Shown piece after piece: positions 52,384 through 61,812 of a DNA stretch of 64,000 nt. The stretch covers positions 4,468,501-4,532,500 of the forward strand of contig NZ_CP095049.1 of NCBI RefSeq assembly GCF_022919135.1. The letters are read 5' to 3'. How positions within the stretch are numbered: the stretch's first letter is position 1; each line of letters starts with the position of its first letter. This stretch comes from Hymenobacter cellulosivorans (GTDB taxonomy: Bacteria > Bacteroidota > Bacteroidia > Cytophagales > Hymenobacteraceae). The notes under the pieces were generated by a model that worked only from the letters and a program-made list of their open reading frames with translations, was not told where the DNA came from and did no database searches. The translations under genes and the position numbers were made by a program.

Positions 52384-54573
52384 TTAGTGACGGAACAACA
52401 GTTCGCGGTACTTTACCAAAGGCCAGTCCTCATCGGCTACCATCAGCTCCAACTTGTCGACGGAGCGGCGAATGGTGTCGAAATGCGTTTTAACCGTGTC
52501 GCAGTACGCAATGGCACGCTCCCGGGTATCTTCAATTTTGTTGGCCACCTTACGGGCATTCACCATCTCATCTACCTGGGTTTTGATGGTGCTGATGTGG
52601 CGCGAAATGGCTTTGATGGTATCCACCGTCACCTGCGACAGCTCGTCGTCGAGGCCCAGCTCGCGCAGACCGCGCACGTTGGTGATGAGCTTGGTCTGGT
52701 AGGCCACGGCCGTCGGAATGATGTGGTTCACGGCCAGATCACCCATAACACGGCTCTCGATCTGGATTTTCTTCATGTATTCTTCCAGCAAGATGTCGTG
52801 GCGGGCGTGCAGCTCCACGTGCGAGAAGATGTTATGACGGGCAAACAGGTCGGCGGCGTCTTCGCGCACCAGGGCGTCGAGAGCCTGAGGCGTAGTCGGG
52901 ATGTTCGACAGACCACGGCTAGCGGCCTCTTCCTTCCACTCGTCGGAGTAACCGTTGCCCTCGAAGCGGATGTTTTTGGAGCTGATAACGTACTCGCGCA
53001 GCACCTCCACGATGGCCACTTCCTTCTTTTTGCCCTGCTCAATCAGCGCGTCGACCGAGTTCTTAAACTCGATGAGCTGGTCGGCCACGATGGTATTGAG
53101 CACCGTCATCGATGACGAGCAGTTGGCCGACGAACCCACGGCGCGGAACTCGAACTTGTTGCCGGTGAAGGCGAAAGGCGAGGTACGGTTACGGTCGGTG
53201 TTGTCGAGCAGAATGGCCGGAATCTTGTCGATGCCGAGCTTGAGGTAGATGTTGTCGCCTTTGTCGAGCGGCAGCTTGGCCGTGCGCTCCAGCTCGTCGA
53301 GTACCGAGTTCAGCTGGGAACCCACGAAGACCGACATGATGGCCGGCGGGGCTTCGTTGGCACCGAGGCGGTGGTCATTGGAAGCCGAGGCAATGCTGGC
53401 GCGCAGCAAATCGCCGTAGCGGTGCACGGCCTTAATAGTCGTGATGAAGAACGCCAGGAACTGGAGGTTTTCCTTGGGGCGGCGGCCGGGAGCCAGCAGG
53501 TTGACGCCCGTGTCGGTGCTCATGGCCCAGTTGTTATGCTTGCCCGAGCCGTTGACGCCCGAGAAGGGCTTCTCGTGCAGCAGCACTTTCAGGTTGTGCT
53601 TCTCGGCCACACGGTCCATGATGTCCATGAGCAGCTGGTTATGGTCGACAGCCAAGTTAGCGTCCTCGAAAGTCGGGGCGCACTCAAACTGGTTGGGCGC
53701 TACTTCGTTGTGGCGGGTGCGCAGCGGAATACCGAGGCGGTTCGACTCTTCCTCGAAGTCAAGCATGAAGGCGTGTACCCGGCTCGGGATGGAGCCGAAG
53801 TAGTGGTCTTCGAGCTGCTGACCCTTGGCTGGAGCATGACCAAACAGCGTGCGGCCGGTCATTACCAGGTCGGGGCGGGCGTCGAACAGCGCCTTATCGA
53901 CGATAAAGTACTCCTGCTCGATACCCAGCGTAGTGCTCACGCGGTTTACGTCCTTATCGAAGTACTGGCACACGTCGACGGCAGCCTGTTCCAACGCGGC
54001 CAGCGACTTGAGCAGTGGGGCTTTGTAGTCGAGGGCTTCACCGGTGTAAGCCACGAAAATCGTGGGAATGCACAGGGTTTTGGCGCCGGCCGTTTCGATG
54101 ATGAAGGCGGGGGAAGTCGGGTCCCAGGCAGTGTAGCCACGGGCCTCGAAGGTATTGCGGATGCCGCCGTTGGGGAACGAGGAAGCATCGGGCTCCTGCT
54201 GCACCAGCGCCGAACCTTTAAAGTTCTCAACCGGGCGGCCGTCGGAGTTCAGATCAAAGAAAGAGTCGTGCTTCTCGGCCGTCGAGCCGGTCAGGGGCTG
54301 GAACCAGTGGGTGTAGTGCGTGGCACCCTTAGCCATGGCCCAGGTTTTCATGGCCGAAGCCACGGCGTCGGCTACGGAGCGCTCTACCGGCGAGCCTTGC
54401 TTGATAGCGGCTTGCAGCTTCTTGAAATATTCGCCCGGCATGGTAGCGCGCATGGCGTCCAGGTTGAACACGTTCTTGCCGAAGCTGTCGGAGCGACGCT
54501 CATCGGAAGTAACAACGGCCTGCGGCTTGCGCTGGTCGACTAACTCAAGAGCTTTAAAGCGGAGAATTGCCAT
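52384..54573 (-). CDS. glnN: Class III glutamine synthetase
   Basis: A 729-residue enzyme from the ATG at 54573 (MAILRFKALEL), the usual length of GSIII. It converts glutamate and ammonia to glutamine with ATP. Motifs include KGATHYTHWFQPLTG, the catalytic core EKPFSGVNGSGKHNNWAMS and FEFRAVGSSANCSSSMTVL. Cytoplasmic, likely the main ammonia-assimilating enzyme here. It lies alone, divergent from the sulfatase-family gene. Confidence 0.96.
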   Translation of the reverse strand: MAILRFKALELVDQRKPQAVVTSDERRSDSFGKNVFNLDAMRATMPGEYFKKLQAAIKQGSPVERSVADAVASAMKTWAMAKGATHYTHWFQPLTGSTAEKHDSFFDLNSDGRPVENFKGSALVQQEPDASSFPNGGIRNTFEARGYTAWDPTSPAFIIETAGAKTLCIPTIFVAYTGEALDYKAPLLKSLAALEQAAVDVCQYFDKDVNRVSTTLGIEQEYFIVDKALFDARPDLVMTGRTLFGHAPAKGQQLEDHYFGSIPSRVHAFMLDFEEESNRLGIPLRTRHNEVAPNQFECAPTFEDANLAVDHNQLLMDIMDRVAEKHNLKVLLHEKPFSGVNGSGKHNNWAMSTDTGVNLLAPGRRPKENLQFLAFFITTIKAVHRYGDLLRASIASASNDHRLGANEAPPAIMSVFVGSQLNSVLDELERTAKLPLDKGDNIYLKLGIDKIPAILLDNTDRNRTSPFAFTGNKFEFRAVGSSANCSSSMTVLNTIVADQLIEFKNSVDALIEQGKKKEVAIVEVLREYVISSKNIRFEGNGYSDEWKEEAASRGLSNIPTTPQALDALVREDAADLFARHNIFSHVELHARHDILLEEYMKKIQIESRVMGDLAVNHIIPTAVAYQTKLITNVRGLRELGLDDELSQVTVDTIKAISRHISTIKTQVDEMVNARKVANKIEDTRERAIAYCDTVKTHFDTIRRSVDKLELMVADEDWPLVKYRELLFRH

Positions 54574-54840
54574 GTACTGTTTAGACGGAAAGCAACGATG
54601 GGTAATTGACAGGGGCAAATGTAAGAGCACTCCCTTGGCATTTGCAACTACCACCCTTCAAATATGAGTAATTTTTCGACAAACACCCTAATTTTCCTTT
54701 CTAACCCTCTCCGATTCGGGGCACTTTACAAAATACTAACATGTTTTTACCAGCGACTACCCTAAAAAGGCAATTCAACCCGTGAATTTTCGGAATTGTG
54801 GTTTCCTAGGTCGGGTTTCGGTAGCCACTGGCTTTCCTCC

Positions 54841-54848
54841 TACCTTTG
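54841..54848 (+). promoter_or_regulatory. Possible TAnnTTTG promoter box 4 bp before a GTG start
   Basis: TACCTTTG matches the Bacteroidota -7 box. The GTG start of the membrane sulfatase gene lies 4 bp downstream, so the transcript would be nearly leaderless. The -33 region is weak. Elsewhere in the 279-bp gap before glnN I see no clear signal. Confidence 0.4.
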
Positions 54849-54852
54849 CGGG

Positions 54853-56709
54853 GTGAGAAACCGCTTTGCGTTCCAGCCCCGCTACTTTTTGTTCTGGCTG
54901 GTGTACTTCGTCATTACGAAGGCTGCTTTTTTACTTTACCACTTCACCCAAACGGCCGCCCTGCCACCAGGCAGCGTCGCGCGCATCTTTGGCTACGGCC
55001 TGCGCCTCGACGCTTCGGCCACGGCCTACCTGAGCGTAGTGCCCTTTCTGCTCTTCGCCATCGGCAGTGCCCTGCCCGCCCGCTGGTTTCCGCGCCGCCT
55101 GCTTACATTCTACTCGGCTGTGCTGGGCGTGGTGGTGGCCTTTTTCACCGTGGCCGACCTGGAGCTGTACCGGGCCTGGGGTTTCCGGCTCGACGCGACG
55201 CCGCTGCAGTATTTGAATTCGCCGGGCGAAATGGCGGCCTCGGCCGGCAGCGCGCCCCTCCTAGTATTAACGGGCATTCTGGCCGGCCTGCTCGGGCTGG
55301 GCTGGTGGCTATACCAAAAGATGGTGGGCCCGATTCCGGACTTGCCGCCGCACTTTGGCCGGCCCCGGGCCGTGCTGGCCAGCGTGTTGTACCTGGCCCT
55401 GCTCATTGTGCCCCTGCGCGGAGGCCTGCAGCAGATTCCCATCAACCAGAGCGACGTGTATTTCAGTGCCTTGCCCTTTGCCAACCATGCCGCCCTGAAC
55501 GTGCCCTGGAATGTGGCCCAGACCCTGCTGCTGACCGACAACGGCCCGAACCCCTACCAGTTTATGCCCGACTCGGCCGCTACGCGCACCGTGCGCCAGC
55601 TCTATGCCCCAGCCCAGCCCGCCGCGCCCGATACAGCCCGTCTGCTGCGCACCACCCGACCCAACGTGCTGTTTATCATCCTGGAGAGTTTCACGGGTAA
55701 GTTTGTGGCCAGCACCGGCGGCGAAATCAACGTGACGCCCAACCTCGACAGCCTGGCCCGCACCGGGGTGCTCTTCAACAACATCTACGCGGCCGGCGAC
55801 CGAAGCCAGAAGGGCCTGGTGGCTTTGCTTAGCGGCTACCCCAGCCAGCCCACCACCAGCATTATCAAGTACCCACGCAAAACCGAGCGGCTCCCCCACC
55901 TCTGCCGCTCCCTGGAGCAGGTTGGCTACAAGTCCCACTATTATTATGGCGGGGAACTGGCATTTGCCAACATGAAAAGCTACCTGGTGGCGGCCGGTTA
56001 TGACCAGTTTACCGAACGAGCCGACTTCTCGCGCAGCCAGCAGAACTCCAAGTGGGGCGCCCAGGACCACGTGCTCTTCGACCGGGTGCTGCAGGATCTG
56101 AAGACGCAGCCGATGCCGTTTTTCGTTACGGCCTTCACCTTGAGCAGCCACGAGCCGTTCGAAATTCCGATAGCGCGCAAGTTTCCCGGCACCGACGAAA
56201 CAGCCCTGTTCCGCAATTCCGTGTACTACACCGACTGGGCTCTGGGCCGCTTTCTGCACACAGCCCGGCAGCAGCCTTGGTGGGATAATACCCTGCTGGT
56301 ACTCGTAGCCGACCACGGCCATACGCTGCCAGGCAACGACCCGAACGAGAGTGGCCGCAAATTCGGGATTCCGCTGGTGCTGGCCGGCGGCGCGCTACGC
56401 CCCGAAGCCCGCGGCCGGGTGTACTCGCAAATAGCCTCCCAGACTGACATCGCCGCCACGCTGCTGCGGCAGCTGCAGCTACCCACTGCCGACTACAAGT
56501 GGAGCCACGACTTGCTGCAGCCCCTGCGACAGCCGTTTGCTTTCTACTGCTTTTCCGACGGCTTCGGCATGGTCAGTTCCTCCGGCACGGTTACGTTCGA
56601 CAACGTACCGCGCAAAGTAATCAAGAGCGACCCACGGGTCACGAAAGAGCAGCTGCGCCAGGGCCAGGCGTTTGAGCAGGCTTCGTATGAGGATTTTCTG
56701 CGTAAGTAA
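54853..56709 (+). CDS. LTA synthase/sulfatase-family inner-membrane protein
   Basis: A 618-residue protein. Start GTG at 54853 (VRNRFAFQPRYF) is chosen because the alternative TTG at 54796 adds an unlikely extension. Five N-terminal membrane helices (about residues 10-190) lead to a periplasmic alkaline-phosphatase-like domain: NVLFIILESFTGKFVAS with the catalytic Thr, NNIYAAGDRSQKG, and VLVADHGHTLPGND with metal-binding Asp/His. Such proteins transfer phosphoglycerol or phosphoethanolamine groups. In Bacteroidota the substrate is not known. Confidence 0.9.
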   Translation: MRNRFAFQPRYFLFWLVYFVITKAAFLLYHFTQTAALPPGSVARIFGYGLRLDASATAYLSVVPFLLFAIGSALPARWFPRRLLTFYSAVLGVVVAFFTVADLELYRAWGFRLDATPLQYLNSPGEMAASAGSAPLLVLTGILAGLLGLGWWLYQKMVGPIPDLPPHFGRPRAVLASVLYLALLIVPLRGGLQQIPINQSDVYFSALPFANHAALNVPWNVAQTLLLTDNGPNPYQFMPDSAATRTVRQLYAPAQPAAPDTARLLRTTRPNVLFIILESFTGKFVASTGGEINVTPNLDSLARTGVLFNNIYAAGDRSQKGLVALLSGYPSQPTTSIIKYPRKTERLPHLCRSLEQVGYKSHYYYGGELAFANMKSYLVAAGYDQFTERADFSRSQQNSKWGAQDHVLFDRVLQDLKTQPMPFFVTAFTLSSHEPFEIPIARKFPGTDETALFRNSVYYTDWALGRFLHTARQQPWWDNTLLVLVADHGHTLPGNDPNESGRKFGIPLVLAGGALRPEARGRVYSQIASQTDIAATLLRQLQLPTADYKWSHDLLQPLRQPFAFYCFSDGFGMVSSSGTVTFDNVPRKVIKSDPRVTKEQLRQGQAFEQASYEDFLRK

Positions 56710-56760
56710 GCTTCGTTAGCGGCCAACTCAGCCGGACCGACTTTTCCCTATTGCTGCGTG

Positions 56761-57123
56761 ATGCCACATCTGCTTTTTATTTACAATGCCGATACCGGGT
56801 TGGTCAACAGCTTGCTGGATTTGGCGCACAAGCTCGTTTCGCCGGCTACTTATCCGTGCTCCTTGTGCGCCATTACCCACGGCACCCGGATGCGCCCCGA
56901 ATGGAAGGAGTTTGTGGCAGGCCTGCCCCTGCCGACGGAGTTTTTGCATCGAGACGAGTTCTTAGCAAGGTACCCGCAGCAGGCCGCTACGGCCCTGCCG
57001 GCCGTCTTTCTAACAAATGATATCGGTGAGCTAACGCCCTTTATTACGGCTGCCGAGCTCAACCAAACCGACCTGCCGGGCCTGATGCAGCTGATTCAGC
57101 AGCGGTTGGCCGCAGTAATGTAA
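56761..57123 (+). CDS. Small conserved protein of unknown function
   Basis: A 120-residue protein from the ATG at 56761 (GTG 56758 also in frame). It begins MPHLLFIYNADTGLVNSLLD and has a CSLCAITHG motif with a CxxC, plus LPTEFLHRDEFLARY. I recall similar short proteins in several genomes, sometimes labelled GTPase without basis; no P-loop is visible here. It may be a thioredoxin-like or metal-binding protein. Same strand as the sulfatase gene, 51 bp apart. Confidence 0.7.
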   Translation: MPHLLFIYNADTGLVNSLLDLAHKLVSPATYPCSLCAITHGTRMRPEWKEFVAGLPLPTEFLHRDEFLARYPQQAATALPAVFLTNDIGELTPFITAAELNQTDLPGLMQLIQQRLAAVM

Positions 57124-57202
57124 GCGGGTCGGGCAGGGCTTCTTACCAAAAAGTTCACGCATTATTTCCGACGGCTGGTCCGTGCTTGAACTTCCGAAGC
57201 TG

Positions 57203-57210
57203 TATCTTTG
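57203..57210 (+). promoter_or_regulatory. Possible TAnnTTTG promoter box for mtaB
   Basis: TATCTTTG lies 12 bp before the mtaB ATG. A TTG at 57186-57188 is only 14 bp upstream, shorter than the usual 19-21 bp, so support is partial. Confidence 0.4.
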
Positions 57211-57222
57211 TGGTCTTGACTT

Positions 57223-58563
57223 ATGGAAACCAGAAAAGTTGCCTTTTATACGCTGGGCTGCAAGCTCAACTTCTCCGAAACGTCGGCCATCGGACGGCAG
57301 TTTGAGGAACGCGGGTTCAGCAAAGTAGCCTTCGAGGATGCTGCCGACATCTACGTCATCAATACCTGCTCCGTCACCGACCACGCCGACCGGAAGTGCC
57401 GCAAGGTGGTCAAGGAAGCCTTGAAGCATAATCCCGAGGCCTTCGTGACCATCGTGGGCTGTTACGCCCAGCTCAAGCCCCAGGAAATTGCCGAAATTCC
57501 CGGGGTGCACGCCGTACTTGGGGCCGCCGAGAAGTTTCAGCTCGTGGACATTCTGGCCGGGTTCGAAAAGCCCGCAATCGGGCAACCCGGTCATGTGCAC
57601 GCCTCACCCATTGCGGCGGCCACCGAGTTTCACGCCGCCCACTCCTACGGCGACCGGACCCGTACCTTCCTCAAGGTGCAGGACGGCTGCGACTATTCCT
57701 GCTCATTCTGCACCATTCCTCTGGCCCGGGGCAAAAGTCGCTCGGGCAGCGTGCAAAGTGTGGTAGAGCGGGTGCAGAAGCTGGCCGAAACTGGCGTCAA
57801 GGAAATCGTGCTGACGGGTGTGAACCTGGGCGACTTCGGCTTGCAGGGCCCCGACCGGCAACGGCTGGAAGACTTCTACGACCTGGTCCAGGCCCTCGAC
57901 GAGGTAGAAGGCATCGAGCGATTCCGCATCAGCAGCTGCGAGCCCAACCTGCTCACCGACGACATTATCCGCTTCGTAGCCCGCTCGAAGCGCTTTATGC
58001 CCCACTTCCACATCCCGTTGCAGTCGGGCTCCAATAAGATTCTGGGTCTAATGCGCCGCCGCTACCGCCGGGAGCTGTACCAGGAGCGCGTGGCCCTAAT
58101 CAAGGAAGTAATGCCCCACGCCTGCATTGGCGTCGACGTCATCGTCGGCTTCCCCGGCGAAACTGAGGCCGATTTCCTGGAAACCTACCAGTTTCTGAAC
58201 GATCTGGATGTGAGCTACCTGCACGTTTTCCCGTATTCGGAGCGCGAAAATACGCTGGCCCCCACGCTGCCCGGCCGGGTACAGGACCGCCACCGCCACG
58301 AGCGGACCACGCAGCTGCGCGGGTTGTCGGAAAAGAAGAAGCGCTATTTCTACGAGCAGCACTTAGGTACCGAAACGGCGGTCTTGTTTGAGGACGACGT
58401 GACCAACGGACACATGGAAGGTTTTACGCCGAACTACATCCGGGTAGTGGCCAAATATGACCCGCTGCTGGTGGGTGAACTGAAGCGCCTGCGCCTAACG
58501 GCTGTTAATCCGCAGAACCTGATGGAAGCCGAAGAGCTGGGCGTAGAAGTTTTTCAGCACTGA
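57223..58563 (+). CDS. mtaB: tRNA t6A37 methylthiotransferase
   Basis: A 446-residue radical SAM enzyme that adds a methylthio group to t6A at position 37 of tRNAs. The N-terminal UPF0004 domain contributes cluster cysteines in TLGCKLNFSE, NTCSVTDHADRKCR and GCYAQL. The radical SAM motif is CDYSCSFC, and the C-terminal TRAM domain ends the protein. GVNLGDFG, RISSCEPN and HIPLQSGSN are typical of MtaB rather than MiaB. Cytoplasmic. Confidence 0.95.
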   Translation: METRKVAFYTLGCKLNFSETSAIGRQFEERGFSKVAFEDAADIYVINTCSVTDHADRKCRKVVKEALKHNPEAFVTIVGCYAQLKPQEIAEIPGVHAVLGAAEKFQLVDILAGFEKPAIGQPGHVHASPIAAATEFHAAHSYGDRTRTFLKVQDGCDYSCSFCTIPLARGKSRSGSVQSVVERVQKLAETGVKEIVLTGVNLGDFGLQGPDRQRLEDFYDLVQALDEVEGIERFRISSCEPNLLTDDIIRFVARSKRFMPHFHIPLQSGSNKILGLMRRRYRRELYQERVALIKEVMPHACIGVDVIVGFPGETEADFLETYQFLNDLDVSYLHVFPYSERENTLAPTLPGRVQDRHRHERTTQLRGLSEKKKRYFYEQHLGTETAVLFEDDVTNGHMEGFTPNYIRVVAKYDPLLVGELKRLRLTAVNPQNLMEAEELGVEVFQH

Positions 58564-58608
58564 GGCCTCTCCTGGCTAGCAAATCAATCTGGCAACACTG
58601 CTTTTACC

Positions 58609-58651
58609 AACAAAAAAGGCCCGTCAACTGAAGTGACGGGCCTTTTTTGTT
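58609..58651 (+). terminator. Intrinsic terminator after mtaB
   Basis: An 18-bp perfect stem containing AAAAAAGGCCCGTCA and its complement, with T-run, lies between mtaB and the convergent helix-turn-helix gene, so it works in both directions. Confidence 0.92.
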
Positions 58652-58671
58652 TTATCCAAATGAACAATATC

Positions 58672-59376
58672 TTACTTAACCATTTGTTGTTTCATCAAAT
58701 CCATCATTTGCTGCATCATCCGCTGTTGTTCCTGCAGATGCTGGTTACGCAGTTCAGCCATAGCCAGCTGATGCGCCATTTGCTGAGTGTACAAAGCCGT
58801 CTGCCAGCTGATATCTGGTGCTGGTGCTGGTGCTGGTGCTGGTGCTGGTGCTGGTGCTGGTGCTGGTGCTGGTGACACAGCAGGGGCGGCCGCAACAGGC
58901 TCTATAACCGGGGCAGCCGCAGGTACTTCAGCTACAGCGCCTTCTTTTACGGGAGCTACTGTGGGTTCTACCACAACAGAGGCTGTTACAACTGCTGGCT
59001 CAGCAACTGGAGCGGATACAGAGGGGTTGGCAACTACTGGCTCCACAACAGGTGAATGACTTACAACAGACGCTTCTGGCCGGGGCTCTGCTACCCGGGC
59101 GCTAACTGTCGGCGCAGTTGGCACGGGGTCAATCGGCAGTGAGGAGCCGGCAACCAGCATACTGCCCGTTCCCTGCAACAGCCAATCTTTTGACACATTT
59201 GGATACACCTCAAAAATCTTACACAAAAGGTCAAACCCGGGCTTATTTCGCTCATCCACAATGTGCTGAATGACGGTTGCCGTCTTATCCAGCGACGAAG
59301 CAAAGGCATTTTTTGATATCCCCAAATGAGCAATAAGCTGTGTAAAGCGCTGCCCAACTGTTCCAGTAGCCACCAT
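58672..59376 (-). CDS. Helix-turn-helix protein with long Ala-Pro/Val linker
   Basis: A 234-residue protein from the ATG at 59376. The first 70 residues look like an XRE-type helix-turn-helix domain (VGQRFTQLIAHLGISKNAFA, then SKDWLLQGTGSML), similar to Bacteroidota phage-repressor-like regulators. A low-complexity Val/Ala/Pro/Glu linker of about 110 residues follows, including perfect Ala-Pro dipeptides coded by a hexanucleotide microsatellite. The C-terminal helix is Gln/Met-rich (QEQQRMMQQMMDLMKQQM) and likely forms a coiled coil. Targets unknown. Confidence 0.8.
   Translation of the reverse strand: MVATGTVGQRFTQLIAHLGISKNAFASSLDKTATVIQHIVDERNKPGFDLLCKIFEVYPNVSKDWLLQGTGSMLVAGSSLPIDPVPTAPTVSARVAEPRPEASVVSHSPVVEPVVANPSVSAPVAEPAVVTASVVVEPTVAPVKEGAVAEVPAAAPVIEPVAAAPAVSPAPAPAPAPAPAPAPAPAPDISWQTALYTQQMAHQLAMAELRNQHLQEQQRMMQQMMDLMKQQMVK
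58816..58874. repeat. TGGTGC hexanucleotide microsatellite (9 perfect units plus a partial)
   Basis: Nine perfect TGGTGC units at 58816-58869 and a partial tenth encode Ala-Pro repeats on the minus strand. Because the unit is 6 bp, length changes keep the frame and alter only linker length. Confidence 0.9.
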
Positions 59377-59495
59377 ATCCAAATGTTTTATATCCCAAAT
59401 GTAACAATAATACTGTTGCCGTGCATGTGGGGTTTTCTTTTTCTTTATGGAGCCGGCTTGCGCTACGGGCTGTAGCAATGCGGCTGCAGCCGTGC

Positions 59496-60305
59496 CTAGG
59501 GAAACACGTAGGTTTCGTCAGGCAAAAACTCAAAGTCGAGGCGTGACATACCCACGGGATGAAACAGCAGCAGTGCATCGGGACGCAGGGCGAATTCGGT
59601 TAGATGCAACGTAGATTCGTTCGGGCCAGCTGCAGCCCAATTGCCTGCCTCAAGTCTAATAGCTCCCTGTGGCGTGGTGCTCCATTCATTGAGGCCGTAA
59701 AGCTGCGCTACACGCGCAATCAGCGTTGAGTCGTCGCCGTAATAGGCCACTACGTCAGCCAGCTCGTCGTGCAAACGGCGGCGGATAGCGGCTCCTAGTC
59801 AACGCTCCAGTTGCGCGAGAGGGTCGGCAACTAGCTTTGGAAGCGTCACCAGCCGGCCGGTGCGCAAATCGAAGGTCAGGTGGCTGGTGCCCGGTTGGAC
59901 GAGGCCCTGATCTTTCCGCTGAAACTGAAAGGAAAGCAGATAATTCTGGTTGAGCAGCACCTCGTACGTCATGCCGGTCAGACCGCTGCCCGCGGCCAGC
60001 CAGTGGCGACTTTCTTCATCATAGCAGCATTCGCGGGCCAGCTGGGTCAGTTGCCGCCGCGGACTAGCAGTCGAGTCGACAGCGCTGCTATAGTCGGTGA
60101 CGAGGCCTAGCAGCTGCCGGTTGATGCGCCGGGCCACGACCGTATTGGGCAGCCGAACCTGGGGAATTTGAAAGTTTCCGCCCCTGCCTTCATGGGTGAT
60201 GGTATATACCTGGGCCTGCTGGCCGGGCCGTATTTGGGCCCCGGCCGCCGAGCAACCAGCCAGCCCCACTCCTATCCTCAGCAACCACCGCAGCAGCTGC
60301 TTCAC
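59496..60305 (-). pseudogene. Secreted DUF3298-like protein interrupted by an in-frame UGA
   Basis: One frame runs from the ATG at 60305 (MKQLLRWLLRIGVGLAG, a signal peptide with AGCSA) to 59496, broken only by a TGA at 59799-59801. The first part is 168 residues; the continuation (LGAAIRRRLHDELADV... FLPDETYVFP) keeps the same frame. The tail resembles the DUF3298/RsiV beta domain (DALLLFHPVG). The stop reads UGA CUA G in RNA. A single C-to-T change from an Arg CGA would explain it. If not read through, only the N-terminal 168 residues are made. Upstream on the strand is the ABC permease. Confidence 0.75.
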
Positions 60306-60335
60306 TTACCCGACCTTTAGCCCACCAGTAACGCT

Positions 60336-61574
60336 TTATTCGTAGCGCAGAGACTCAATCGGGTCGAGGCCGGCGGCTTTGCTGGCCGGGTAGTAGCCCG
60401 AGGCCAAGCCCACGGCAATGCAGATGGCCAGGCCCAGCGTCATCCAGAACCAGGGCACCAAGAAGGCGCCTTCGCCGATGAGCAGGGAAATCGAGTTGCC
60501 CATCGTGACGCCGAGCAGGATGCCGAGCAAACCGCCCATCACGCAGATTACGATGGCCTCAATCAGGAACTGCTGGCGAATCTGGCGGGAAGTGGCGCCC
60601 AGAGCCTTGCGGATCCCGATTTCGCGGGTGCGCTCGGTCACCGATACCATCATGATATTCATCAGGGCAATACTGGCCCCAAGCAGGGTAATGAAGCCCA
60701 CTAAGCCGCCCCCCACGCGCAGGTTACCCGAGAGGGAGTCGAGCTTGCCGGCCAGCGAGTCGCTACGTTCCACGTCGAAGCTGTCTTCCTGTCCGAGCTG
60801 GTCGTGGCGCACGGCGCGCATGATGCCGGTGGCTTGCCCCGTGAGATAAGCCAAGTTTTCAGGCTCCAGTGTTGCCGTTTTCACGTCGTAGGTCAGGGCC
60901 CGCTGCCGGGGCATCTGGTTGCCGGTTTCCAACGGAATCAGCACCATCCGGTCGGCTCCGCCCCCGCCCATGGTCGAGCCGCTTTTTTCCAGCTCGCCTA
61001 CCACCTGAAAGCGGCGGCCCAGCAGGTAGATGTACTTATCGACCGGGCTCTGGTTGGGAAACAGCTTGTCGGTAATTTCCTTGCCTACGATGGCCACGTT
61101 AGTGCCGTTTTCTAGCTCAATCGACGAAAAGGCCCGGCCCCGGGCCAGGTTGTAGTTCTGAATCTGGAGGTAGTTTTCGTCGCCGGCCACCACACTCATA
61201 TTCGGGTTGGTTTTCTTGCCGTTAGACTTCACCTCGGCCGCCCCGGCAATGAAGGCGGAAATACCAACCTGCCCGTCGTCGCCGACCTGTTCCTTGTACT
61301 GCTGGGCCTGCAGGTAGGTAATGGCCGGATACACTTTGTCCTGCACCCCGCCGCGCCGCATGCGGTTAAAGTAGCCCTTGGCCTTGATTTCGAAAGAATT
61401 GGCGCCCAGGCTGGCAAACGTCTGGTTCAGGGAATACTTAATGGCGTCGATGGCCGTCAGGATGCCAACCAACGACATGATACCGATGCTCACAATCAGG
61501 GCCGTCAGGACGGTCCGCAGCAAGTTGCTGTGAATGGAGCGAAACGCCTCCTTGATGTTTTCGAGCAGGTGCAT
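60336..61574 (-). CDS. MacB/FtsX-type ABC transporter permease
   Basis: A 412-residue inner-membrane permease. It starts MHLLENIKEAFRSIHSNLLR, with helix 1 (VLTALIVSIGIMSLVGIL), then a large periplasmic MacB-like core domain (about residues 45-270, SLGANSFEIKAKG). Three C-terminal helices end with the conserved REIGIRKALGATSRQI region and the SKAAGLDPIESLRYE tail. MacB-type permeases drive export or mechanotransmission across the envelope with a separate ATPase, which is not next to it here. The interrupted gene starts 30 bp downstream. Confidence 0.92.
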   Translation of the reverse strand: MHLLENIKEAFRSIHSNLLRTVLTALIVSIGIMSLVGILTAIDAIKYSLNQTFASLGANSFEIKAKGYFNRMRRGGVQDKVYPAITYLQAQQYKEQVGDDGQVGISAFIAGAAEVKSNGKKTNPNMSVVAGDENYLQIQNYNLARGRAFSSIELENGTNVAIVGKEITDKLFPNQSPVDKYIYLLGRRFQVVGELEKSGSTMGGGGADRMVLIPLETGNQMPRQRALTYDVKTATLEPENLAYLTGQATGIMRAVRHDQLGQEDSFDVERSDSLAGKLDSLSGNLRVGGGLVGFITLLGASIALMNIMMVSVTERTREIGIRKALGATSRQIRQQFLIEAIVICVMGGLLGILLGVTMGNSISLLIGEGAFLVPWFWMTLGLAICIAVGLASGYYPASKAAGLDPIESLRYE

Positions 61575-61812
61575 AGCAGCTAAGGATAAAATCGACCGGA
61601 AGTAAAAAGCTAAAACTGGCTTTATCGGGCTTAAACACCGATTTTAAGCCATACACGGGCTCCGCAAGGTAACCCGTTTCCGGCAAACTCCGGGCCGTTT
61701 CGCTACATTTGTTTAGGCCCGCCCGGCCCACCCTGGCAACCCCAACGGAATTCTCTGCGTCGGTTTGTTGTACGGTTGTTGTACCCCTTCTTCCCTGACT
61801 TAGCAGAACCCG

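Noticed and set aside
58633..58875. Cys-Trp repeat peptide on the plus strand
   Set aside because: Translation of the TGGTGC microsatellite on the wrong strand; the minus-strand gene explains it.
59799..59801. Selenocysteine at the in-frame UGA
   Set aside because: The expected residue is probably Arg, no SECIS-like hairpin was seen after the codon, and no Sec machinery is in the window.
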